Notes under the pieces: model-generated
Seen by the model: only the letters and a program-made list of their open reading frames with translations
What the model was told of the DNA's origin: nothing
Database searches by the model: none
Made by a program: the position numbers and the translations under genes
Shown: positions 44,725 through 53,345 of the stretch, one piece after another
How positions within the stretch are numbered: position 1 is the first letter of the stretch
How the letters are laid out: every line of letters starts with the position of its first letter
Assembly (NCBI RefSeq): GCF_000702885.1
Contig: NZ_JNKO01000008.1
Location: 85,041-149,040 of the forward strand
Direction of reading: 5' to 3'
DNA: 64,000 nucleotides
DNA from: Oribacterium sp. P6A1
GTDB taxonomy: Bacteria; Bacillota; Clostridia; Lachnospirales; Lachnospiraceae

Positions 44725-46548
44725 TTATACCTCTCTTGTAGCCATCTTAAGCCACTCTAGCTTCTCCCCTTCGAAATACGGTGAAAGCTTCTCATAAACT
44801 TCCCTGTGGTAGGCATTGAGCAGTTCTATATCTCTCTTTTCCATGAGGCTTAAGTCTATGGCATCAAGATCGTAGGGCGCCATGGTGATAAACTCGAAAC
44901 AGAAGAAGGTTCCGTAATCATTGGTCTGCCACTTCTTAACGAGAGTCAGGTTTTCGGTACGGATACCATGACTCCCCTCTATATAGAGGCCCGGCTCGTC
45001 TGAGGTTATGTTGCCTTCCGAAAGAGCCATATCCTCCATGCGTCCCGGTGCCTTACGGTAACGGATAGCATTGGGTCTCTCATGGACGTTGAGGCAGAAG
45101 CCTACTCCATGGCCTGTTCCGTGATTAAAATTCATGCCCTCTCTCCAGAACACCTCTCTTGCCGCAAGGTCAAGGGTTATTCCGGAAGACCCCTGAAGGA
45201 ACTTCACATCCCCGAGGCGAAGATGAGCCATAAGTACCATAGTATAATGCTTACGTTCCTCATCTGTGATAGGTCCCATAGCTATGGTTCTCGTTATGTC
45301 CGTTGTTCCCTCCGGATACTGTCCGCCTGAATCCACGAGATAAAGTCCCTTAGGTTCAATCTTTGAGAAACTCTCAGCAGTCGGAGCATAGTGAGGAAGG
45401 GCAGCATTTTCACCGTAGGCAGAAATGGTGGTGAAGCTTGGCTCTATATAGCCCTCCTGCTCCTTTCTGAAGTTTTCAAGCACAGCGGCTGTGTTCCACT
45501 CATTTATCTCCGCTTCACCAAGAAGCTCCTTTGCCTCCTCAGTAAGCATTCCATCCTTATCAAAGGCGTGCTTCATAAAATAGAGATAGTTTGTAATGGC
45601 AACACCGTCCTTGATGTGAGCCCTCTTCATGTTATCTATCTCAACCTGATTCTTGCGGGACTTCCAGAGTGAGCTTGGCAGCATCTCGTCTATTACATTA
45701 TTGGATGAATCGATATCGGAAATGGTCTCAAAATTTGTTCTTGCCTTTTCCAGAAGCACCGTCCTGTTTCTTAATGCCTTAACGTCCTCATAGAAACTGT
45801 CATAATCCAAAAGTTCCACTTCGAGCTCTGTAAGATATGCCAATGTCTCTTCATCGAAATCCTTCCTGTTGGCATAGAGTCTGGCCCCATCCATATCAAT
45901 CATAAGATAGGAAAGGAAAACAGGGTTGCATGGAATATCATCGCCTCTTAAGTTAAGTATCCAGGCTATGTCATCAAGACTTGTGACGATATGTGTGTCA
46001 GCATCCTGTTCTTTCATATAGTTTCTCAGATCACTGAGCTTATCCCGGGCGCTCTTTCCGGTGAACTTTTCACCGAGTATCCATACCTTTGATTCAGAAA
46101 GCGAAGGTCTCCCTTCCCAGATAAGTCCCACAAGATCAGTTCCCGCATGAACTGAAGCCTTCTTTTTTGAAAGTCTGTTCTGAAGGAAATTGCCATGCTG
46201 AAAATCCACACATCTTCCGTCAAATCCCAGGCTTCCGCCTTCATCTGTCTTTTCAATGAGATAATCATCAAGGGAAGGCACTCCCGGCTCTCCCATCTTC
46301 ATGAGCTCCACATCTTTTCCCGAAAGCTCCTTCTCTGCCTGGATAAAATATCTTCCGTCAGTAAAAAGAGCCGCAGTATCTTTGGTTACCACAAGATTAC
46401 CTTCTCCCGTAAATCCGGAAAGATAATGTATAGCCCTGAAGTAATCTCCAACATATTCACTCTGGTGAAAATCGTCGGTTGGTACAAGATATACATCTAT
46501 GCCTCTCTTATTCATTTCCAAACGAAGTTTATCAAGCTGTAAATTCAT
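44725..46548 (-). CDS. Xaa-Pro aminopeptidase (M24 family)
   Basis: A 607-aa metalloaminopeptidase removing N-terminal residues before proline. Two N-terminal creatinase-type domains (about 1-320) precede the pita-bread domain, as in eukaryote-like long aminopeptidase P. Metal ligands are the two Asp in VDSGGQYPEGTTDITRT, the His in HGTGHGVG, and the Glu residues of SHGIRTENL and FCFEFITMAP. The enzyme has no signal peptide and is cytoplasmic. It is transcribed with the AlaX gene. Confidence 0.93.
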   Translation of the reverse strand: MNLQLDKLRLEMNKRGIDVYLVPTDDFHQSEYVGDYFRAIHYLSGFTGEGNLVVTKDTAALFTDGRYFIQAEKELSGKDVELMKMGEPGVPSLDDYLIEKTDEGGSLGFDGRCVDFQHGNFLQNRLSKKKASVHAGTDLVGLIWEGRPSLSESKVWILGEKFTGKSARDKLSDLRNYMKEQDADTHIVTSLDDIAWILNLRGDDIPCNPVFLSYLMIDMDGARLYANRKDFDEETLAYLTELEVELLDYDSFYEDVKALRNRTVLLEKARTNFETISDIDSSNNVIDEMLPSSLWKSRKNQVEIDNMKRAHIKDGVAITNYLYFMKHAFDKDGMLTEEAKELLGEAEINEWNTAAVLENFRKEQEGYIEPSFTTISAYGENAALPHYAPTAESFSKIEPKGLYLVDSGGQYPEGTTDITRTIAMGPITDEERKHYTMVLMAHLRLGDVKFLQGSSGITLDLAAREVFWREGMNFNHGTGHGVGFCLNVHERPNAIRYRKAPGRMEDMALSEGNITSDEPGLYIEGSHGIRTENLTLVKKWQTNDYGTFFCFEFITMAPYDLDAIDLSLMEKRDIELLNAYHREVYEKLSPYFEGEKLEWLKMATREV

Positions 46549-46724
46549 TTAGTTTCTCCTTCTGTAATTCAGGAAATTTCATCCCGAATCTTCCATTTAT
46601 GAATGCCGGGCTGTCCGGTCTTATTATTTTAATGAATGTAAAAAAACTACATTATATCCTTCCGTCAGGTTCTTCGTACGGCAGATTCTCATGGAATATA
46701 CCTTGATTAAGACGGAGCATGTCA

Positions 46725-47534
46725 TCAAGAGATAAGTCCAAAGTGAACAAGGGCATTTTTGATTCCATCCCTGTCTATGTCATCGGTGATATAATCCGCC
46801 GCCTCTTTTGCCTCGGGAACAGCATTGCCCATGGCGATACCCACATGAACCTTCTCCAGCATCTCCACATCATTGGAGCTGTCACCGAAAGCATAGGTAT
46901 CCGAAAGTCCTATGCCGAAATGCTCACAGAGATGTTTGATGCCTTCAGCCTTGCTGTACTCGGCTTCCACCACATCAGCGCCGTATTCCTTTGAAAACAT
47001 CATGACATTAAGCTTCGGGAAAGCATACTGAAGTTCCTTACCACCTGCCCTTTCGCCATAGTAGGCAAGGGATCTGACAGGAAGCTTTAAAAGCTTCTTC
47101 GGATCGTCAAAGTTTCTGTGCATATCCGTTTTGAAATAAACCTTGTCAAAATAGAGCACCTTTTCAGGGCATACGAAATAATCCACATCATCTATATGGA
47201 CACCTATAGGCATCTCATGTTTCTCGCAGAACTCCAGCACTCTCTCAAGAAGCTCTTTATCCATTCGGTGATCCATAAGGATATCATCGCAAAGCTCCAC
47301 CATGGTACCGTTCATATGAATAAGGGCATGGGGATTCACCTCTCTGAGATACTCTATGGAGGTTCTGTTCTTCATATCCCTTCCCGATGCTATGGCCACC
47401 AGATATCCGTTTTCCTTCAGTTTTTCGATACTCTCCATTGCTGAAGGCGTTATCTTCCAGGTGTTATGGTCAAGCAGTGTATGATCAAGATCAAACGCCA
47501 CAAGACCTTTGTACTTTTTCTCTATATTTCCCAT
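46725..47534 (-). CDS. HAD-superfamily Cof-type hydrolase
   Basis: A 269-aa phosphatase. Motif I is FDLDHTLLD, motif II is the Ser/Thr of AIASGR, and the late Asp motif is AFGDSSNDVEML. The C2-type cap between them fits the Cof/YidA group, which acts on sugar phosphates or flavin phosphates. AGAGGAAAT precedes the ATG. It follows the structured region 47566-47981 on the same strand. Confidence 0.9.
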   Translation of the reverse strand: MGNIEKKYKGLVAFDLDHTLLDHNTWKITPSAMESIEKLKENGYLVAIASGRDMKNRTSIEYLREVNPHALIHMNGTMVELCDDILMDHRMDKELLERVLEFCEKHEMPIGVHIDDVDYFVCPEKVLYFDKVYFKTDMHRNFDDPKKLLKLPVRSLAYYGERAGGKELQYAFPKLNVMMFSKEYGADVVEAEYSKAEGIKHLCEHFGIGLSDTYAFGDSSNDVEMLEKVHVGIAMGNAVPEAKEAADYITDDIDRDGIKNALVHFGLIS

Positions 47535-47565
47535 ATTTCCTCTTTCTGAAATGCACTCTTTACAA

Positions 47566-47880
47566 TCAATTTAGTTTAGTTTGAAAAAGCGTCAAAGTCA
47601 AACCGAACCCTCCTGCAGGCACGTAAGCAGGTCCGAGCCGGGGGCATCCATTTATATGGGAGTCGCCTGCGTCGTAAAAATCAAAAATCATACCCCTAAG
47701 CGGCAGTAGGCCCTCGCCAATGCCAGAGTTTTCTTGATGAAAACTCTGACTTGGCGAGGGTGCTAAGGTAAAGGGAACCAAGAGCCACTAAGTGACCCTA
47801 TTCTGATTTTTCTCGCTTCTGCTTTACAGTCTTAAATAGACCCCCTCTGGCTCTTCTGAAAATCCAGTCTCAATCGAACT
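47566..47880 (-). ncRNA. Candidate large structured RNA
   Basis: The minus strand folds into several good helices: AAGAGCCA/TGGCTCTT (47780-47787 with 47848-47855); a 10-bp stem CCCTCGCCAA/TTGGCGAGGG enclosing CAGAGTTTTC and its complement (47711-47760); and CCTGC/GCAGG with a 10-base loop near 47611-47630. A 71-codon TTG-start frame crosses the region but has no SD and runs through the hairpins, so a protein is unlikely. The raiA-motif RNA of Clostridia is one candidate to test; I do not claim it. Confidence 0.45.
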
Positions 47881-47881
47881 A

Positions 47882-47930
47882 CCAAATGTCTTTCCGTGCG
47901 GGCAAAGCATCGCACGACCTCCTTATCGCG
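47882..47930 (-). repeat. Post-terminator hairpin element, copy D (partial)
   Basis: On the minus strand it follows the pyrI terminator T-tract as CGCGATAAGG, then a CGTGCG/CGCACG hairpin (47894-47899 with 47910-47915), then CATTTGGTAG. Entry box and CATTTG box match copies A and B, but the first stem (GGAGG) has no clear partner, so this copy may be truncated or merged with the structured RNA. Confidence 0.5.
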
Positions 47931-47981
47931 AAAATCCGCCATGCTGAAAATGAATGTTCATCTCCAGTACGGCGGATTTTT
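47931..47981 (-). terminator. pyr operon terminator
   Basis: AAAATCCGCC/GGCGGATTTT stem (47931-47940 with 47971-47980) enclosing a smaller hairpin, just past the pyrI stop. Confidence 0.85.
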
Positions 47982-47989
47982 CAAATGTC

Positions 47990-48421
47990 TCAGTTCAGTT
48001 CTTCACTTCTGACTATAGTGTCACAGTAAACGCAGCGGTAAAGTGCCTTTGTGCGGTCAACGATCTTGAATACCTGGGGAAGCTCCTGCTCCACAGAGGT
48101 GATACAGCGGGGATTCTTACACTTTAAAACATTGGTCAGAGTCTCAGGAAGAGAAAGGGTCTTCTTTTCAACACGTTTTCCATCCTTAATATAGTTTACA
48201 GTGATGCCCGGATCTATATATCCGAGAACATCAAGGTCAATGTCCAGATCCTCGGAGATCTTCACTATGTCCTTCTTTCCCATTACATGAGAAGTACAGT
48301 TCTGAATAAGCGCCACCTGAGAGCCAAGCTTATCGAGGTGAAGATATTTATAAACCAGCATAGCCTTTCCGGCTTTTATGTGATCAAGTACGATGCCGTT
48401 TTCGATTCCATCTACATTCAT
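47990..48421 (-). CDS. pyrI: Aspartate carbamoyltransferase regulatory subunit
   Basis: A 143-aa subunit that binds nucleotide effectors and zinc and links PyrB trimers. The allosteric domain begins GIENGIVLDHIKAGKA. The zinc site is C-KNPR-C with CVYC near the C terminus. It is the last gene of the pyr cluster, 23 bases after pyrB. A separate PyrI means the transcarbamoylase is probably feedback-regulated by nucleotides. Confidence 0.96.
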   Translation of the reverse strand: MNVDGIENGIVLDHIKAGKAMLVYKYLHLDKLGSQVALIQNCTSHVMGKKDIVKISEDLDIDLDVLGYIDPGITVNYIKDGKRVEKKTLSLPETLTNVLKCKNPRCITSVEQELPQVFKIVDRTKALYRCVYCDTIVRSEELN

Positions 48422-48444
48422 ATTTATGCTCCTATTTCAAAGGT

Positions 48445-49371
48445 TTATTTATCAAGTCCAAGTAAATACAGTATCAGAGCCATTCTCATCTGCTTTCCGC
48501 AGAGTGTCTGATAGAAATATTTAGCTCTCGGGTCCTTGTCAACAGCCACTGAAATCTCATTTACTCTCGGAAGCGGATGAAGTATGGCCATATCGCTCTT
48601 TGCATTCTGAAGCTTTTCCGGAGTGAGGATATAAGTATCCTTCAGACGGAGGTAATCCTCTTCGTTGAAGAAACGCTCCTTCTGCACTCTGGTCATATAG
48701 AGGATATCAAGCTTAGGTATGGCATCTTCAAGAGACTTTGTCTCCTCGAACTCTACTCCTGCCTCCTTCAGCTTATCAAGCTCATACTCCGGAATACGGA
48801 GCTCCTTGGGAGAGATAAGTATGTACTTGTTGTCAGGATAGCGGAGCATGGCATCTATAAGTGAATGAACGGTTCTTCCGAACTTCAGGTCTCCGCAGAG
48901 TCCCAGTGTGATTCCGCTGAGAGATCCCCTTGTTCTTCTGATGGTCAGGAGGTCCGCAAGAGTCTGTGTAGGATGGAAGTGTCCACCGTCTCCGGCATTG
49001 ATGAAAGGTACAGCGGTATGCATTGACGCAACTACAGGTGCACCCTCCTTAGGATGACGCATAACCATGATATCTACATAGTTGGACATTACGGATATTG
49101 TATCTGCCACCGACTCACCCTTTGAAGCACTGGAGCTTGCTGCCCCCGCAAATCCAAGAACCTGTCCGCCGAGACCAAGCATTGCAGACTCAAAGCTTAG
49201 TCTGGTTCTTGTGGAAGGTTCATAAAAGAGTGTAGCCAGCTGTTTGTGTGCGCAGCGATCCTGATACTTTTCCGGGTTCTTCTCGATGTCATCGGCCAGA
49301 TCCATAAGATGTTCAATCTCATCAACAGAAAGATCCAGAATATTGATAATGCTTCTGGCATTTGTCTCCAT
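48445..49371 (-). CDS. pyrB: Aspartate carbamoyltransferase catalytic subunit
   Basis: A 308-aa enzyme joining carbamoyl phosphate and aspartate. The carbamoyl phosphate motif is YEPSTRTRLSFESAM, with SKGESVADT after it, and the aspartate-loop motif HPLPRVNEISV lies near the C terminus. It is expected to act as a dodecamer with PyrI. A 163-base gap separates it from pyrE. Confidence 0.97.
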   Translation of the reverse strand: METNARSIINILDLSVDEIEHLMDLADDIEKNPEKYQDRCAHKQLATLFYEPSTRTRLSFESAMLGLGGQVLGFAGAASSSASKGESVADTISVMSNYVDIMVMRHPKEGAPVVASMHTAVPFINAGDGGHFHPTQTLADLLTIRRTRGSLSGITLGLCGDLKFGRTVHSLIDAMLRYPDNKYILISPKELRIPEYELDKLKEAGVEFEETKSLEDAIPKLDILYMTRVQKERFFNEEDYLRLKDTYILTPEKLQNAKSDMAILHPLPRVNEISVAVDKDPRAKYFYQTLCGKQMRMALILYLLGLDK

Positions 49372-49534
49372 AATTCTTCTCCTTACTTTTGATGGTCTGT
49401 TACTAAAACCGTTTCAAGCATGCCCGAACACTCTCGGTGACATATTGAAAACTCAGTCTGTAAACCTGTGACCATTCATTTCTTTATTAAACTGTGTTAT
49501 TACTATTGAACCTGTTCATGAGGGACATGGGATG

Positions 49535-50170
49535 TCAGTTTCTCCATGACTCGTCAGACGGGTTATCACGGAACTTAAGAAGCTTTGCCTCATCCTCAGG
49601 CTTAATGTAGTTCTCCTGAACCGCCACCTTTACAAGTGTATCGAGATCACAAAGAGAAGTATTTTCAATGTCTGCCTCCTTCAGTCTGTCGATACCCTTC
49701 TGCATACCGTAGGTGAAGATGGAAATGATACCGAGAACATCGGCGCCTGCCTCACGGAGAGGATTTACACAATCAAGAACCGATCCGCCTGTAGAGATAA
49801 GATCCTCAATAACAACCACCTTCTCTCCCTTCTCAAGGCGGCCCTCGATCTGATTCTTACGGCCGTGATCCTTGGCTGATCCTCTGACATATCCCATAGG
49901 AAGTCCCAGCTTATCTGCAGCTATGGCAGCATGAGCGATTCCTGCTGTACTTGTACCCTCAAGTGCTTCTGCCTCAGGATAAAGCTCCTTTACCTTCTCA
50001 GCGATAGCATCTTCTATAAGAGTGCGGACCTCAGGGTAGCTGAGAACCAGACGGTTATCACAGTAGATAGGTGATTTGATGCCCGATGCCCAGGTGAAAG
50101 GGTCGTCCGGCTTTAAAAATACTGCCTTGATGGATAAAAGTCCCTTTGCGATTTCTTCTTTAGTTGCCAT
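49535..50170 (-). CDS. pyrE: Orotate phosphoribosyltransferase
   Basis: A 211-aa enzyme joining orotate and PRPP to make OMP. The PRPP-binding motif is VVVIEDLISTGGSVLD, and the catalytic loop SAKDHGRKNQIEG is present. It lies 48 bases after pyrF. Confidence 0.96.
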   Translation of the reverse strand: MATKEEIAKGLLSIKAVFLKPDDPFTWASGIKSPIYCDNRLVLSYPEVRTLIEDAIAEKVKELYPEAEALEGTSTAGIAHAAIAADKLGLPMGYVRGSAKDHGRKNQIEGRLEKGEKVVVIEDLISTGGSVLDCVNPLREAGADVLGIISIFTYGMQKGIDRLKEADIENTSLCDLDTLVKVAVQENYIKPEDEAKLLKFRDNPSDESWRN

Positions 50171-50218
50171 ATATACTCTCCTTTTTTATATTAAAAACTT
50201 AAAATCATGCCTGAAATG

Positions 50219-50917
50219 TCAGCCAACAAACTCCCTCATTGCTCTTTCATAGGCTTCCACAGGATCTGCGGCCGCTGTAATGGAACGTCCCACAACGATG
50301 TAATCCGAACCTATCTCCTTTGCCTTTTCAGGTGTTGTGACTCTTGACTGGTCGCCCTTGGCATCTCCGGCAAATCTTATTCCCGGTGTCACAGTCATGA
50401 AATCATCCCCAATCTCATCATGGATGCGTCCCGCCTCAAGAGGTGAACATACAACACCATCAAGCCCTGCTGCTTTGGCATTCTTAGCATACTTAACAAC
50501 CACATCAGCAATGGGCTGATCTATGAGAAGTTCTTCTGTCATGGTCTCCTGTGATGTGGAGGTGAGCTGTGTGACAGCGATAAGTATGGGTCTTGTGCCA
50601 TCTTCTCTTGTAAGGCCCTCTACAGCAGCCTTCATCATTTTTATACCGCCTGAAGCATGGACATTTGTCATGTCTACTCCGAGATCGCGGAGTGACTGCA
50701 TTCCGCCTTTAACGGTATTTGGGATATCATGAAGCTTAAGATCCAGGAATACCTTGTGTCCTCTGCTCTTTATTTCCTTAACGATGCCCGGTCCTTCTGC
50801 ATAGAAAAGCTCCATACCTATCTTTACGAAAGGCTTTCTTCCCGTGAATTTATCAAGGAAGCTGTAGGTTTCCTTTGCCCCCGGAAAATCCAGTGCTATG
50901 ATGACATCTTTTCCCAT
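50219..50917 (-). CDS. pyrF: Orotidine 5'-phosphate decarboxylase
   Basis: A 232-aa TIM-barrel enzyme converting OMP to UMP. The catalytic DxKxxDI motif is [11 protein letters not shown] near residue 60, and the phosphate-gripper region [16 protein letters not shown] is near the C terminus. Length and motifs match group 1 PyrF. About 160 bases separate it from pyrD, so a promoter may lie between them. Confidence 0.96.
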   Translation of the reverse strand: MGKDVIIALDFPGAKETYSFLDKFTGRKPFVKIGMELFYAEGPGIVKEIKSRGHKVFLDLKLHDIPNTVKGGMQSLRDLGVDMTNVHASGGIKMMKAAVEGLTREDGTRPILIAVTQLTSTSQETMTEELLIDQPIADVVVKYAKNAKAAGLDGVVCSPLEAGRIHDEIGDDFMTVTPGIRFAGDAKGDQSRVTTPEKAKEIGSDYIVVGRSITAAADPVEAYERAMREFVG

Positions 50918-51079
50918 TTTTTATCTCCATTCCGCCGGACTCCCGGCTTTATTTACTGTTATTTATTGTCTCTCTGTATGTCAGAAATCCGTACATACAG
51001 CAGATTTCTATATTAAGACTGTATTTATAAATATTATCTGTACCTTTTCATTCAGGATATCATCTGTCGAAATACTTCA

Positions 51080-51991
51080 TCACTCAACGCATCCTATGAT
51101 GTCGCTTATCTTCTCTATCTTTAACTCCTTAAGAAGTTCCGGAAGATCCTCGATGATCTTCTTGCAGGCAAAAGGATCCACCAGATTTGCAGCACCCACT
51201 TCAACCGCGCTGGCTCCTGCCATCATCATCTCCACAACATCTCTGGCGCTTGATACTCCTCCCATTCCTATGACAGGAATATTTACGGCCTTACTCACCT
51301 GATAAACCATTCTTACAGCCACAGGGAATATGGCCGGGCCCGAAAAGCCTCCCATCTTATTTGCAATCACCGGCTGGCGGCGTCTGATGTCTATCCTCAT
51401 ACCGAGAAGGGTGTTTATAAGTGCAAGTCCGTCAGCACCTGCAGCCTCCGCAGCCTTGGCTATGGAAACGATATCGGTGACATTGGGGCTTAACTTTATG
51501 TATACCGGTTTCTTTGCAACCTTCTTTACCTCTCTGGTAACCTCAGCCACATTTAGAGCGCTGGTTCCAAAGGCCATTCCTCCGCCGTGAACGTTTGGGC
51601 AGGAGACATTGACCTCAAGTATGCCTACTTCGGGAACCTCGCTCATGGCTTCCGCAAGCTTCACATATTCAGGTACACTGAAGCCTGAAATGTTGGCTAT
51701 AAGAGGTTTATGATAATGCTTGGCAAGTTCAGGTATCTCCTCCCTGATAACAGCTTCCATTCCGGGATTCTGAAGGCCTACGGAATTGATCATTCCCTGA
51801 TAGCACTCTGCGATTCTGGGAAGCTCATTTCCGTAACGCTCCTCCACAGTGGTTCCCTTGAAGGAAATGGATCCCAGTATATTAAGATCGTAAAGATCTT
51901 TGTATTCCTTTCCGAATCCGAAAGTGCCGGAGGCAGGGATTACCGGGTTACTGAGTTTTATTCCGGAAAGTTCCGTTGTGATGTCTACCAT
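51080..51991 (-). CDS. pyrD: Dihydroorotate dehydrogenase B, catalytic subunit
   Basis: A 303-aa FMN enzyme (class 1B) oxidising dihydroorotate. The start is the ATG at 51991 (MVDITTELSGIKLSN), which has GGAGGAG five bases upstream; it overlaps the pyrK end by seven bases. Class 1B motifs include the active-site Cys in EVNVSCPNVHGGG and the FMN-binding GMGGVSSARDVVEMMMAGAS. It uses NAD+ through PyrK. Confidence 0.96.
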   Translation of the reverse strand: MVDITTELSGIKLSNPVIPASGTFGFGKEYKDLYDLNILGSISFKGTTVEERYGNELPRIAECYQGMINSVGLQNPGMEAVIREEIPELAKHYHKPLIANISGFSVPEYVKLAEAMSEVPEVGILEVNVSCPNVHGGGMAFGTSALNVAEVTREVKKVAKKPVYIKLSPNVTDIVSIAKAAEAAGADGLALINTLLGMRIDIRRRQPVIANKMGGFSGPAIFPVAVRMVYQVSKAVNIPVIGMGGVSSARDVVEMMMAGASAVEVGAANLVDPFACKKIIEDLPELLKELKIEKISDIIGCVE

Positions 51992-52707
51992 GCTATCTCC
52001 TCCATCATGAATATTGGTCCGTCCTTGCAGACTCTCTTGAAGCCTGTCTTTGTCTTCTTGCTGCATCCCATGCATGCACCGAAGCCGCAGCCCATTCTGG
52101 CTTCAAAACTGAACTGACCGTCCTTTACCACATTGTAAACTGCTTTAAGCATGGGCTCCGGACCGCAGCAAAGGGCATAATCATGATCCCCGATAATGTC
52201 TGTTACAAATCCCTTTGCCCCATAGCTTCCGTCTACGGTGGCTACATTTACAGGTACTCCCAGGGCCTTGAACTCCGCCTCGTAGAAAACATCATCCTTA
52301 GTGTTGAATCCAAGTGCCACATAAGGTGTGATTCCCATCTTTTTAAGTTCCTTCGCAAGAGCATACATAGGAGGAACCCCCACTCCGCCTCCTGCAATAA
52401 CAGGATTCTTCGGAATCCTCTTAAGATCATATCCGTTTCCCAGGCCTGTTAGAGCGCTGATATACTCTCCCGGTTCCATATAGGAGAGGTCTTCGGTTCC
52501 TTCTCCCACAACCTTGTAAATAAGTGTCAGTTTATTATCTGACCAGTCACATACGGATATAGGGCGTCTCAGATATCTGCCCGGGATGGAAATCTCCACA
52601 AACTGTCCCGGTCTTTTGATATCACTGGTGTCTCCGTCCAATGTCATCTTAAAGATGTCCCCTGTGAGAGGTTCATTGGTCAGTATCTTGAACTCAACAT
52701 CTTTCAT
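51985..52707 (-). CDS. pyrK: Dihydroorotate dehydrogenase B, electron transfer subunit
   Basis: A 240-aa ferredoxin-reductase-like protein with FAD and a [2Fe-2S] cluster. The FAD motif is RYLRRPISVCD. The cluster ligands are the Cys residues in RMGCGFGACMGCSKKTKTGFKRVC. The NAD-binding glycine motif is AGGGVGVPPMYALAKEL. First gene of the visible pyr cluster and coupled to pyrD. Confidence 0.95.
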   Translation of the reverse strand: MKDVEFKILTNEPLTGDIFKMTLDGDTSDIKRPGQFVEISIPGRYLRRPISVCDWSDNKLTLIYKVVGEGTEDLSYMEPGEYISALTGLGNGYDLKRIPKNPVIAGGGVGVPPMYALAKELKKMGITPYVALGFNTKDDVFYEAEFKALGVPVNVATVDGSYGAKGFVTDIIGDHDYALCCGPEPMLKAVYNVVKDGQFSFEARMGCGFGACMGCSKKTKTGFKRVCKDGPIFMMEEIAW

Positions 52708-52753
52708 TTAAATCTCCTGACTTTTCCTTTTTTTGGGCATAAAAAAACCAGCC

Positions 52754-52951
52754 TCAAACAAATGTAAAAAACACATCTGTTAAGTCTGGAATATTAAACA
52801 AACCGTTCATGTCATAAACGGCAGCCTTACAATTTGAAATTACGATATTTCTGAACCATAAATACGGAACCTGAAATGCGGAAATGAAAATACCTCGGCC
52901 CTTTAAGCCGCTGCCTTTCATATCTGGTGCATTTACAATAAGAGTGAACAT
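52754..52951 (-). CDS. Hypothetical small protein, 65 aa
   Basis: The ATG at 52951 has AGGAGG five bases upstream, which supports a real gene. The sequence MFTLIVNAPDMKGSGLKGRGI is followed by alternating hydrophobic residues (ISAFQVPYLWFRNIVIS) and an acidic end. No family or membrane topology is clear. It lies just upstream of pyrK on the same strand and could be a leader gene of that operon. Confidence 0.5.
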   Translation of the reverse strand: MFTLIVNAPDMKGSGLKGRGIFISAFQVPYLWFRNIVISNCKAAVYDMNGLFNIPDLTDVFFTFV

Positions 52952-53040
52952 ATATCCTCCTACAAGTGCCGTCTTCAAGTTCCGAGATAATATAGCACAT
53001 GGCACTGAATCATGCAAGTGTGAAAATGTAGTGGTCGCCG

Positions 53041-53064
53041 GGAGTTTTGCTGATGCAAAACTCC
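53041..53064 (-). repeat. TGAT-loop hairpin repeat, copy 2
   Basis: A perfect 10-bp stem GGAGTTTTGC with its complement around loop TGAT, just after the stop codon of the HicB-like gene. Related hairpins with the same loop occur at 47724-47748 and 63630-63651. Confidence 0.7.
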
Positions 53065-53065
53065 T

Positions 53066-53338
53066 TCACTCGTCCCAGCCTTCTCTTGGCATAATGATCA
53101 TCATCTCTACAAAACGCTCATCCGGAGCGAGAACCACGTCATCTCTATGAGTCACTGCAGGCAGATCGTTGGTATCACTAAGCTCAAGCTGAATCCAGTC
53201 GATTGCATTTAATCTTGCGTCTGCAAGGGCCTCATCTTCCGTAGGGCCTTCACCGTAGCACTGGTCAAGATCAAAATACTCGACTCTGTAGTTTCCATCT
53301 GATTTTTTCTTTATCTTTGCAGGGTAATAAAATGTCAT
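53066..53338 (-). CDS. HicB-like (UPF0150) domain protein without HicA
   Basis: A 90-aa protein with the HicB-type alpha/beta core: YFDLDQCYGEGPTEDEALADARLNAIDWIQLEL is the usual LPGCxxxGxTxEEAL pattern. There is no C-terminal HTH, so it is the short form. No HicA-like small basic toxin gene is adjacent; the next gene upstream encodes AraC. It may be an orphan regulator. SD AGGAGG lies 13 bases from the start codon, farther than usual. Confidence 0.7.
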   Translation of the reverse strand: MTFYYPAKIKKKSDGNYRVEYFDLDQCYGEGPTEDEALADARLNAIDWIQLELSDTNDLPAVTHRDDVVLAPDERFVEMMIIMPREGWDE

Positions 53339-53345
53339 AGCTTAA

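Noticed and set aside
47566..47781. 71-codon TTG-start frame across the structured region
   Set aside because: No SD, and it passes through strong helices; treated as part of a candidate RNA, although its uninterrupted length is worth noting.
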